Notes under the pieces: generated by a model | What the model saw: only the letters and a program-made list of their open reading frames with translations | What the model was told of the DNA's origin: nothing | Database searches by the model: none | Position numbers and translations under genes: made by a program | From: Hyphomonas sp. | GTDB lineage: Bacteria > Pseudomonadota > Alphaproteobacteria > Caulobacterales > Hyphomonadaceae | Reading direction: 5' to 3' | Assembly (NCBI GenBank): GCA_029287305.1 | Contig: JARFRJ010000256.1 | Span: forward strand, 1 to 6,359 | Length of the DNA stretch: 6,359 nt | Part shown: piece after piece, positions 1 through 6,359 of the stretch | How positions within the stretch are numbered: the stretch's first letter is position 1 | Layout: every line of letters starts with the position of its first letter

Positions 1-35
1 CGGGTGCGGGGTCAGGCGAGCCTGAAAGCAAGGGC

Positions 36-1655
36 ATGGCAGACGCGCGTCAAAAGCAAGCTGAGCTTGATTACACCAAAAATCTCAAGGCTCGTCGTGG
101 ACTGGTTCGCTCGCGCATTACGCGATTAATCTTTATATCCAATCTGGCTGGGTTGATGGTATTATTGATCGGGGTGACGGCGCTGAATGAAATGCGCGCG
201 GGCCTTGTCTCCTCGCGTACACAAGATCTGTTCAGCCAGGCTGAAATCTTCGTCAACCTTCTTGATAAGGAAGCCACGATTGGGGAGCCGGAACCAAGCT
301 TAAACCCGGAGGATGCCCGCGAGGTCATCGCCTCCTTACGCTTGCCGTATCGCGTGCAGGCGAAAGTCCTCTCCCAGACTGGGGAGGTGGTTGCCGACAG
401 CGTTATCCTTTCAGAACGGGTGGATATATCCGCTTTGGACCCTGTTGGGCTTTTAAGTGGCGAGCTAAACCTGATGGAAAGGCTGACCGATTATCCGATT
501 GAATTTATGCGGCGCTTCCTTCCAGAACCAACTGTTTTTGAAGGCTTTTCAGAAAACTTTGAAGAAGAGTTTTCTCTGGCTCTGTCCGGCAGTTATGCGG
601 CCAGTCAACGTGTGTCAGAACGCGATCAACGTGTGATCTCCGTTTCTATGCCCATTCAGCATGTCAGTGCCGTTGTCGGTGTTTTGACCCTAGAGGCCAA
701 TGATGTTGAACAAATCGTTCGCGCGGAGCGTCATGCCCTTATTCCTTTTATGCAGATTGCGCTGTTTGTGGTTGGGATCAGCTCTATCCTTTTGACTTTG
801 TGGATTGCTAGGCCCTTGCGTCATCTGGCCTTTGCTGCCGATCAGGTCCGCGCCGGGCAGGCCCCCAAGCTGGAATTGCCGAGGCTGGTTAAACGCAAGG
901 ATGAAATTGGCCAATTGGCCCATGCGGTGGAGTCCATGACAGATAAACTTTTCGAGCGGATCACCGCCAATGAAAGGTTTGCGTCAGATGTTGCGCATGA
1001 GTTGAAAAATCCGCTGACATCGATCCGCTCTGCCATTGAGACGGCTGAAAGGGTTAAAGACGATGCCGAAGCAACCCGCGCCCTGCGGGCGCTTATGGCC
1101 GATGATGTTCAGCGCATTGATCGCCTGATTACAGATATTTCCAATGCGTCGCGATTGGAAGCTGAGATCGCGCGCAGCAAGTTAAAGCAATTGGACATAT
1201 CGCGTCTGGCCAGGGACATTGTCAGCGCCTATGAAACCCTAGATATGCGCGATATCAAGGTCGTCCTATCGGTAAAAACTGCCGATACGCCGCTTTATAT
1301 TCGCGGCCATGATATGCAGATCGGGCAGGTCTTCCGAAATTTAATCGATAATGCCTGCTCCTTTTCTTCAGATGCTGGAACCGTGACTGTGTCTGTAGAG
1401 GCGCAGCGCGACAAGGATCAGGGCTGGGTTCGCATCTGTGTGGAGGATGAAGGGCCGGGCATTCCGGAAGACAAGCTGGATGAGATATTTGAACGCTTCT
1501 ACACAGACAGGCCGCCTGCCGCTTATGTCGAGAATAATTCCGGTCTTGGTCTTTCTATCGTTCAGCAGATTATTACGTTGCATGGCGGGGAAGTTCGCGC
1601 TGAAAATCGGGCAGAGGGCGGTGCCCGTTTTATAGTTGATCTACCTTTAAGCTGA
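36..1655 (+). CDS. chvG: ChvG/ExoS-type membrane sensor histidine kinase
   Basis: Sensor kinase of a two-component system. In Alphaproteobacteria ChvG (ExoS) phosphorylates the regulator ChvI and controls envelope, acid-stress and exopolysaccharide genes. Seen in the 539-residue product: a first membrane segment near residues 31-50, a periplasmic sensing region at about 51-234, a second membrane segment at about 235-257, and HAMP at about 258-311 (RPLRHLA). The HisKA phosphoacceptor is H321 in HELKNP, the N box is NLIDNA (435-440), G1 is DEGPGIP (471-477), the F box is FERFY (485-489) and G2 is GLGLS (503-507). All catalytic motifs are intact. The periplasmic part (ALSGSY, then VSMPIQHVSAVVGVL and ERHALIP) and the C-terminal NNSGLGLSI are typical of ChvG rather than of a generic kinase. 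The start is uncertain: AAGGG lies only 1 nt before ATG 36, and the frame stays open to the left edge, so the protein may begin upstream. A chvI gene would be expected to the left but is outside the window. The convergent pdeM follows after 40 bp. Confidence 0.9.
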   Translation: MADARQKQAELDYTKNLKARRGLVRSRITRLIFISNLAGLMVLLIGVTALNEMRAGLVSSRTQDLFSQAEIFVNLLDKEATIGEPEPSLNPEDAREVIASLRLPYRVQAKVLSQTGEVVADSVILSERVDISALDPVGLLSGELNLMERLTDYPIEFMRRFLPEPTVFEGFSENFEEEFSLALSGSYAASQRVSERDQRVISVSMPIQHVSAVVGVLTLEANDVEQIVRAERHALIPFMQIALFVVGISSILLTLWIARPLRHLAFAADQVRAGQAPKLELPRLVKRKDEIGQLAHAVESMTDKLFERITANERFASDVAHELKNPLTSIRSAIETAERVKDDAEATRALRALMADDVQRIDRLITDISNASRLEAEIARSKLKQLDISRLARDIVSAYETLDMRDIKVVLSVKTADTPLYIRGHDMQIGQVFRNLIDNACSFSSDAGTVTVSVEAQRDKDQGWVRICVEDEGPGIPEDKLDEIFERFYTDRPPAAYVENNSGLGLSIVQQIITLHGGEVRAENRAEGGARFIVDLPLS

Positions 1656-1695
1656 CATGCGCTTCAGGCAGACCTGCTGTAAAAGGGGTCATGGC

Positions 1696-2400
1696 TTAAA
1701 CATCCGGCACTAGGCGACGGTTTGACAAGAGGTAAATCTGGTTTGCGCTGAGAGCATAGACTTTTGGCGCGTCTGAAAAAAGCGCGGCAAAGGCGGCGTG
1801 ACGAATATTCAGCCCCCCTGTATAGGCCCCCAAGGCTGGCAGGATCAGGCGTCCGGCATCGCCAATAAAGCATTTGCGACGTACAGAGCGGCCATTGGCC
1901 CGCACCTTTGCGACAGGGTGTAAATGTCCGGCAATCTCACCCCATGCGCCAGAAGGTTCATGACGAAAGATAAAGGGACCAGCCTGAATTTCCTGATGCG
2001 CCTCACCGCCTAAATTCACCGGCGGATGCGGGTCGTGGTTTCCGGTAATCCATAGCCACTGCGTTTGACGGGTCATGTTTTGCAGGCGGGCGATATTGGC
2101 TTGTGTCAGGCGTGTTTCGGCTTCAGGATCGTGAAAACTGTCGCCAAGAGACACGCAAGCCTTTGGCTGGGTTTTATCTAGAATGCCCTCAATATGGTCC
2201 AGCGTGCGGTCTGTATCATAAGGGGGGATAGGCTGCCCGCGGGCTGCAAAAAACGACCCTTTTTCAAAATGAAGATCAGCAAATATGACCCATTGCCGTC
2301 TCGGCCACCACAGCGCGCCTTCTGGCAAAAGGCATACATTTTCGCCCGCCAGCAGGATGGGCAAACCGATCTGACCCTCTATTATTTGATTAAATGCCAT
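1696..2400 (-). CDS. pdeM: Ligase-associated DNA damage response endonuclease PdeM (metallophosphoesterase)
   Basis: Calcineurin-like metallophosphoesterase of 234 residues, the usual family length. Family members are Mn-dependent DNA nucleases encoded with an Lhr-Core helicase, an ATP-dependent DNA ligase and a beta-lactamase-fold exonuclease. The metal-binding motifs are present in order: DLH (D42, H44), GDSFHD (G86, D87), GNHD (120-123), H147 and GHLHP (158-162). The family-typical FADLHFEKGSFFAARG lies near the N-terminus and LPALGAYTGGLNIR near the C-terminus (187-200). There is no signal peptide or membrane segment, so it is cytoplasmic. The frame is open upstream to 2592, but ATG at 2400 is chosen because the family fold begins here and the extension would run into the start of the divergent sulfotransferase. 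The upstream ribosome site is weak (GGACC directly before ATG). The partner helicase lies 2.57 kb upstream on the same strand, separated by two opposite genes, so pdeM probably needs its own promoter. Confidence 0.92.
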   Translation of the reverse strand: MAFNQIIEGQIGLPILLAGENVCLLPEGALWWPRRQWVIFADLHFEKGSFFAARGQPIPPYDTDRTLDHIEGILDKTQPKACVSLGDSFHDPEAETRLTQANIARLQNMTRQTQWLWITGNHDPHPPVNLGGEAHQEIQAGPFIFRHEPSGAWGEIAGHLHPVAKVRANGRSVRRKCFIGDAGRLILPALGAYTGGLNIRHAAFAALFSDAPKVYALSANQIYLLSNRRLVPDV

Positions 2401-2500
2401 GGTCCAAATTCGCGCATTGTTATGATCTAGGCAAGTCGCTTTTGTGTATTTTTCATGGAATAAACAAGTGTAGGTCTGGACAGGGCCACGCCAATAGGCT

Positions 2501-2509
2501 TGACATAAT
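2501..2509 (+). promoter_or_regulatory. Candidate extended -10 promoter element for the sulfotransferase gene
   Basis: TGACATAAT matches the extended -10 pattern TGnTATAAT with one mismatch. No good -35 hexamer is found 16-18 bp upstream, as is common for extended -10 promoters. Transcription would start near 2516, giving a leader of about 17 nt that still contains the ribosome site at 2522-2527. This is motif matching in AT-rich intergenic DNA, so support is limited. Confidence 0.3.
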
Positions 2510-2521
2510 TTGATTTTTTTC

Positions 2522-2527
2522 AGGAGA
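2522..2527 (+). promoter_or_regulatory. Ribosome binding site that fixes a GTG start for the sulfotransferase
   Basis: AGGAGA is followed 6 nt later by GTG at 2534. This strong Shine-Dalgarno at ideal spacing lies downstream of the in-frame TTG at 2510 and so argues against that longer start. The eight extra residues from TTG 2510 would be encoded by the T-run and the ribosome site itself. Confidence 0.75.
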
Positions 2528-2533
2528 CATTTT

Positions 2534-3775
2534 GTGGCCAAACCTAAAGTCCAGCGCCCACCTCTGGTTCGTGTCATAAACCGTTTTGGCAAAATAGCAT
2601 CTTCTGTTGGTATTGCCAGCCCACGCTTTACCCCTGAATCTCTTTGTGCATCAGCTGAAAAAATTGCTGGCGCAAATGATTATGGGTCCGCCTCCTATAA
2701 GCCAGGTTTGGAAGCTCTATGCTGGGCGCTTGAAAATGAAGCTGAGCTTAACCAGATGGGCCGGATCGTTCTCCATCGCCAGATTGCCAATGCATTGGCG
2801 GGGCGTTTGACCCTTGTGAAATGGGAAAAAGCGCATGCTGAGGCCGCCAAGGCACCGATCCGAACACCGCTTTTTGTGATCGGTCTGCCAAGGACCGGAA
2901 CAACTATATTGTTTGAGACATTGGCCGCAGACCCGCATTTACGGGCACCTTTGACTTGGGAATGCCGCGATTATGCCCTGGCCCATACGGCCAATGATCC
3001 GCCCGAAGAGGATCCGCGCCTGATCAAATTGTCGCGGCAAATGGCGCAGGTCAATAAGCTGATGCCTGGCTTTACCGCGATCCATCATTTTGGTCCGTTT
3101 ATTCCCACCGAATGCATTGGCTTGACCTTGCTGGATATGGCGAGTGAGCAATTTGCCGCGCTTGCCTGGATGCCGAGCTATCGGGCTTTCCTGCTGGAGA
3201 ATGATTTCAAAAGCGCCTATCACTGGCATAAGCGCGGGCTTCGCTATCTGCAATTTACCCAGCCATCAAAATCTTGGGTTTTGAAAACGCCAATGCATAC
3301 AGGCTATTTGCCGAGCCTGATTGAGGCCTATCCAGATGCTCAATTCATCCATAATCACAGAGACCCGATGCAGGTAATTGCCTCTGTCGCCAATCTCTAT
3401 CGGGTCTCCCGTTCGGGGTGGTCGGATGCGGAAAATACGCCGGAGCGCGCCCGCTCAGATGCGCATTATTATCTTGAATTTATCCGCCGCGCCGTGGCTT
3501 TCCGGGCGCAGGACGGCCAAGAGGCGACGCGCTTTTTTGATGTGGCCTTTAAAGATTTCGTACAGGACCCCTTACCTCTAATCGAAAAATTATATGAGCA
3601 TTTTGAACGGCCTTTAAGTGAAGAAGCCCTCGACGCCATGTCGCATTATCTTGCAAACAGGCCCCGCGAAAAATATGGTAAACACCTCTATTCAGCCGCG
3701 CAATTTGGCTTTAGCGAGGAAGAGTATGGCCCGCTTTTTGCCGATTATATTGCCCGTTTCAGAACCTATCTCTAA
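2534..3775 (+). CDS. PAPS-dependent sulfotransferase family protein (Sulfotransfer_3 type)
   Basis: Predicted to transfer a sulfuryl group from PAPS to an unknown acceptor. From GTG 2534 the product has 413 residues. The 5'-phosphosulfate-binding P-loop-like motif is PLFVIGLPRTGTT (112-124, with R120, T121, G122 and T123). K251 lies in WVLKTPMHTGYLPSL, and the 3'-phosphate-binding strand is FIHNHRDPMQVIAS (271-284, with R276 and S284). The C-terminal REKYGKHLYSAAQFG (378-392) followed by FADY is typical of the long bacterial members of this family found in actinobacteria and alphaproteobacteria. No signal peptide or membrane segment is visible, so it is probably cytoplasmic. The acceptor could be a lipid, sterol-like compound or other small hydroxylated molecule; the sequence does not decide. 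It is the first gene of a likely two-gene unit with the DUF1214-like gene, 32 bp downstream, and is divergent from pdeM. Confidence 0.88.
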   Translation: MAKPKVQRPPLVRVINRFGKIASSVGIASPRFTPESLCASAEKIAGANDYGSASYKPGLEALCWALENEAELNQMGRIVLHRQIANALAGRLTLVKWEKAHAEAAKAPIRTPLFVIGLPRTGTTILFETLAADPHLRAPLTWECRDYALAHTANDPPEEDPRLIKLSRQMAQVNKLMPGFTAIHHFGPFIPTECIGLTLLDMASEQFAALAWMPSYRAFLLENDFKSAYHWHKRGLRYLQFTQPSKSWVLKTPMHTGYLPSLIEAYPDAQFIHNHRDPMQVIASVANLYRVSRSGWSDAENTPERARSDAHYYLEFIRRAVAFRAQDGQEATRFFDVAFKDFVQDPLPLIEKLYEHFERPLSEEALDAMSHYLANRPREKYGKHLYSAAQFGFSEEEYGPLFADYIARFRTYL

Positions 3776-3793
3776 TCAACTCCTCTCATCACC

Positions 3794-3798
3794 AAGGA
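3794..3798 (+). promoter_or_regulatory. Ribosome binding site of the DUF1214-like gene
   Basis: AAGGA lies 9 nt before ATG 3808. The closer ATG at 3798 overlaps this site and opens only a six-codon frame (MTAHEN, then stop), so 3808 is the supported start. The 32 bp between the sulfotransferase stop and this start show no terminator, which supports a shared transcript. Confidence 0.65.
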
Positions 3799-3807
3799 TG
3801 ACCGCCC

Positions 3808-4959
3808 ATGAAAATTGACCCTACCGCTGCGTCCAAATCAGCCACACCGCTTCGTCTCGACAGTGATGGCGGTGCCCGTGCGGCCTGGACACAGCTTACA
3901 GACACGCTGAACACGTTAACCTCACGGGTTTATTCAGAGGAAATGGGCGGGGATGAGATAGATCGCGCGGAAGGCATGCGGGCGCTGATGCAGAGCTTTT
4001 CCCTTGGCGCAGAACTATTTATTGAAAAAGGCAATCCGCGCGAACCCGCCTTTACAAACTGGATGGCTTCGGGGCGAAAAGTGCTGGGTGATAATCCCGA
4101 TGCCCGCTATGATTCTGCGCCTGTCTCGCCTGAACACAGCTATCAGGTGACCGGAACCCTGTCAGGGTGTGCGGCGCAAACCTTCACCGTCTATGGGCGC
4201 GGGCCTCTGGGCTGGAACAATGTCGCTGGCGAGCTGATCCCGGACCAGATGGAGATCGGACCAAAGGGTGAGTTTTCCCTCATTCTTTCAAAAACACGTC
4301 CCGAAGGGGTAAAAAACTGGATTGAGCTGAATGACAGTGCTCATATGTTTCTGGTCCGGCAATTTTTTGAAAATGTGCCGATAGAAAAACGTCCACGCGA
4401 TTTTGAAATCCACCGTCTGGATGCCCCAGATGCGCCTGAGCTTTACACGGAGACTGAATTTTCCCTGCGCACGGAGCAAGCGGCCAAATTTATGCAAATT
4501 GCCGTTGATGCGACCTTTGGACTGGCGCAAATGCGTTCAGACCCGGCCAATTCCATGGAGCCGCCCAAACAGTTTGATCCGGCCATTGTCGGCATCTATT
4601 ATCCATCTGTCTATAATATCTATTTTGGCGGCTGGTTTGATCTGGCCGATGATGAGGCGCTGATTTTTGAGGGCGAGGCCCTGCGCGGTAATTACGCCAT
4701 TGTGCATATTATGAATGCCTGGCTGCAATCCATAGAGGGGCCGGGCGGTAATCAAAAGCTGAATAAATCGACGCTGAAGACGCAGCCGGACGGCTCTTGG
4801 CGCGTGATTGTCTCGCATAAAAAACCCGGCGCAGACTATCCAAACTGGCTGAACCCGCATGGTCATAAGCGGGGGCATTTCACCTTACGTATTGTCCATC
4901 CGGACGGCGAGGGGACGACACGCCCAAAAGCCCGCAAGGTGAAATTTGCCGATCTTTAG
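3808..4959 (+). CDS. DUF1214-like domain protein, partner gene of the sulfotransferase
   Basis: Function unknown. The 383-residue product has no signal peptide or membrane segment and is likely cytoplasmic. The C-terminal part, about 270-365, resembles DUF1214: it has WFDLADDEALIFEGE, then an NYAIVHIMNAWLQS segment, then DGSWRVIVSHKKPG and YPNWLNPHGHKRGHFTLRIV (344-363), the PNWL-x-GH-x-RG pattern being the characteristic end of the domain. An upstream region at about 95-160 (NPDARYDSAPVSPEHSYQVTG, then FTVYGRG) reads as a beta-rich domain often found before DUF1214 in such proteins. I do not see a DUF1254 domain, the usual partner in the periplasmic two-domain proteins. The gene follows the sulfotransferase by 32 bp with its own AAGGA ribosome site, which suggests an operon and related roles, for example handling the same substrate; that is inference only. 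Its TAG stop lies 9 bp from the stop of the convergent helicase gene. Confidence 0.8.
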   Translation: MKIDPTAASKSATPLRLDSDGGARAAWTQLTDTLNTLTSRVYSEEMGGDEIDRAEGMRALMQSFSLGAELFIEKGNPREPAFTNWMASGRKVLGDNPDARYDSAPVSPEHSYQVTGTLSGCAAQTFTVYGRGPLGWNNVAGELIPDQMEIGPKGEFSLILSKTRPEGVKNWIELNDSAHMFLVRQFFENVPIEKRPRDFEIHRLDAPDAPELYTETEFSLRTEQAAKFMQIAVDATFGLAQMRSDPANSMEPPKQFDPAIVGIYYPSVYNIYFGGWFDLADDEALIFEGEALRGNYAIVHIMNAWLQSIEGPGGNQKLNKSTLKTQPDGSWRVIVSHKKPGADYPNWLNPHGHKRGHFTLRIVHPDGEGTTRPKARKVKFADL

Positions 4960-4968
4960 AGACTGAAA

Positions 4969-6359
4969 TCAGGATGAATTGTGTAGACCAGGCTGAAAGC
5001 CTTTAAAGGCCTCTTCGGCAAAATCCTCGGCTGCCTCGCTCAAGATTGCCTCGCTGGCGCTGGCATTGAGGACCGGTTCGCGGCCCACCTCCAGCATCAC
5101 CGGCACGGCCAGCGGGCTGATCTTATCCAGCGGTTTATGTAGGATTTTTCCTTCAATTTTTTGCAATCGATCAGACAGGCGGCGGACATCCAAAAGGCCT
5201 GTAGCGGCATCTTGGCGAGCCGCCTGTAACAAGATATGATCAGGTTCATGACTGCGCAGCACGTCATAAATGAGATCGGTTGAGAAGGTAATCTGACGCC
5301 CGGTTTTCCTGTCGCCGGGAAACCGCCGCGCAATAAGCCCGGATATTTGCGCACATGCTCTGAAGGTACGCTTCATCAGCGCACTTTCCTGTAGCCAGGC
5401 ATCCAGATCATCCCCCAGCATATCGGGGTCGAAAAGATCGGCCATATCAAGTTCGCGCATATCGCCAAGCCCCCAGACCGCCATCGCATATTCAGAGGCG
5501 ACAAAGCCGAGCGGCTTGGCTCCTGCGCGTTCCAGTCGGCGGGTCAGCAGCATGCCGAGCGTTTGATGGGCAAGGCGCCCTTCAAACGGATAGCAAACCA
5601 GATAATGCCGATCACGGCGCGGAAAAGTTTCGACCAGAAGATGATCCGCCGGGGGCAGAGCCGAGTGTTCAAGCTGGGCTTGCATCCAATCGCGCACCTG
5701 TTGCGGAAAATCAGTCCAGCTTTCGCGATTATACACCATCTCCCGCACGCGCTCAGCCAAAAAGGTCGAAAGGGGAAATTTGCCGCCATTATAAGAGGGG
5801 ATGGCTGGTTTATCATCGCGTGTGCGGGTGGCTAGGACGGTTTCATTATCAAGGCCGATAAAGCGCAATACTTCGCCAGCGAATAGGAATGTATCCCCCG
5901 GTGTCAGCGTTTCGATAAAGTATTCCTCAATCTCCCCGAGTTTGCGCCCGGCGATAGGCGTGCGCCGCGTGGGGCTTGCGCCAGTGCTGGTGTTACGGCC
6001 CATAAATCGCGCTAGGCTAACAGGCAGGGATTTAGCCTCAATAATGGTCCCGATATTCATCCTGTGAAGCTGTTTGTCGCGGGCCGTCCGGGCGACCCAT
6101 AAGCCATCCTTGCGCCTAATAATACGGTGGAATTTGTCATAGACGCGCAAGGCATATCCACCCGTCGCAACAAAATCGACCAGCCGCTCCCATGTCTCCC
6201 AATCTAGGTTCTGATAGGGCGCTGTGCGGCGCACCTCCTCATATAGCGCTTCAAGATGAAAACCGCTGCCTGTTGCCCGGCCCATAATATGCTGGGCCAG
6301 CACATCCAGCGCGCCAGGGCTCACCGCCTCACCATCAAGGGTATTTTCCATCACCGCAT
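4969..6359 (-). CDS. lhr: Ligase-associated DNA damage response DEXH-box helicase (Lhr-Core), C-terminal part, cut at window edge
   Basis: Superfamily 2 ATP-dependent 3'-to-5' helicase acting in DNA repair. Only the C-terminal 461 or so residues are here; family members are about 800-850 residues, so the RecA-like domains with the DEXH motif lie beyond the right edge. The frame is open to base 6359: codons for Ala-Val precede MENTLDG, matching the internal family pattern NAVMEGTLD, so the GTG/ATG near 6354 are internal codons and not starts. Seen in order: LDVLAQHIMG (16-25), winged-helix region at about 30-95, GEIEEYFIETLTPGDTFLFAG (140-160), SYNGGKFPLSTFLAERVR (187-204), LLVETFPRRDRHYLVCYPFEG (239-259), HQTLGMLLTRRLERAG (263-278), DLFDPDMLGDDLDAWL (306-321), SHEPDHILLQAARQDAATGLLD (368-389) and SPLAVPVMLEVGRE (413-426). 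These are the signature blocks of the Lhr-Core C-terminal domain. Its usual neighbour pdeM is 2.57 kb downstream on the same strand. Confidence 0.93.
   Translation of the reverse strand, partial: AVMENTLDGEAVSPGALDVLAQHIMGRATGSGFHLEALYEEVRRTAPYQNLDWETWERLVDFVATGGYALRVYDKFHRIIRRKDGLWVARTARDKQLHRMNIGTIIEAKSLPVSLARFMGRNTSTGASPTRRTPIAGRKLGEIEEYFIETLTPGDTFLFAGEVLRFIGLDNETVLATRTRDDKPAIPSYNGGKFPLSTFLAERVREMVYNRESWTDFPQQVRDWMQAQLEHSALPPADHLLVETFPRRDRHYLVCYPFEGRLAHQTLGMLLTRRLERAGAKPLGFVASEYAMAVWGLGDMRELDMADLFDPDMLGDDLDAWLQESALMKRTFRACAQISGLIARRFPGDRKTGRQITFSTDLIYDVLRSHEPDHILLQAARQDAATGLLDVRRLSDRLQKIEGKILHKPLDKISPLAVPVMLEVGREPVLNASASEAILSEAAEDFAEEAFKGFQPGLHNSS

Noticed and set aside
1665..1676. Possible terminator hairpin CAGG-CAGA-CCTG between chvG and pdeM
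   Set aside because: The stem is only 4 bp with no T-run on either side, too weak to call.
2500..2505. Perfect TTGACA -35 hexamer upstream of the sulfotransferase
   Set aside because: The bases 17 bp downstream are the ribosome site (GGAGAC), not a -10 box, and the start codon is too near. The overlapping extended -10 reading fits better.
2401..2592. N-terminal extension of the pdeM frame by 64 codons up to 2592
   Set aside because: It lacks family similarity, is rich in Cys/Lys/Trp unlike the rest, and overlaps the start of the divergent sulfotransferase gene. The family-typical N-terminus begins at ATG 2400.
2939..3253. 104-codon open frame on the minus strand
   Set aside because: It is antisense to the sulfotransferase between its two cofactor motifs, with no family resemblance; a shadow frame.
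4537..4878. 113-codon open frame on the minus strand
   Set aside because: It lies wholly antisense to the DUF1214-like gene, has no ribosome site or recognisable motifs, and the plus frame carries clear family signatures.
2401..4968. Insertion-sequence or integron-like boundaries around the sulfotransferase unit
   Set aside because: I found no terminal inverted repeats, target-site duplications or recombinase gene by reading both junctions; the shared TCAGGA near 2520 and 4969 is short enough to be chance.
6349..6354. GTG/ATG codons as the start of a stand-alone 461-residue protein
   Set aside because: The frame continues through Val and Ala codons to the window edge, and the local sequence matches an internal block of the Lhr-Core family, so the gene is cut by the edge and not naturally short.

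Overview
The window looks like a moderate-GC alphaproteobacterial chromosome segment. The evidence is a ChvG/ExoS-type sensor kinase at the left edge and a bacterial Lhr-Core helicase with its partner metallophosphoesterase, a DNA-repair set frequent in Alphaproteobacteria. No genus can be named from the sequence. There are five protein genes and no tRNA, rRNA, CRISPR array, transposase or integrase. Coding density is high; the largest gap, 133 bp, lies between two divergent starts.

Layout, left to right: (1) 36-1655 (+), a membrane sensor histidine kinase of the ChvG type. (2) 1696-2400 (-), the ligase-associated metallophosphoesterase/DNA endonuclease PdeM, convergent with chvG (40 bp between stops). 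(3) 2401-2533, a divergent intergenic region with a candidate extended -10 element and a strong ribosome binding site for the rightward gene. (4) 2534-3775 (+), a PAPS-dependent sulfotransferase of the Sulfotransfer_3 type. (5) 3808-4959 (+), a protein with a DUF1214-like C-terminal domain, 32 bp behind the sulfotransferase and probably co-transcribed. (6) 4969-6359 (-), the C-terminal half of the ligase-associated DEXH-box helicase (Lhr-Core), cut by the right edge and ending 9 bp from the stop of gene 5.

The most notable point is the arrangement. lhr and pdeM normally belong to one repair cluster (exonuclease, ATP-dependent ligase, helicase, metallophosphoesterase). Here both lie on the minus strand in the expected order, but a two-gene plus-strand unit of about 2.5 kb (sulfotransferase plus DUF1214-like protein) sits between them. 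PdeM keeps its full set of metal-binding motifs and so looks functional. The sulfotransferase/DUF1214 pair has no known substrate and is the most likely place for undescribed biochemistry. I see no strong sign of a wholly new system.
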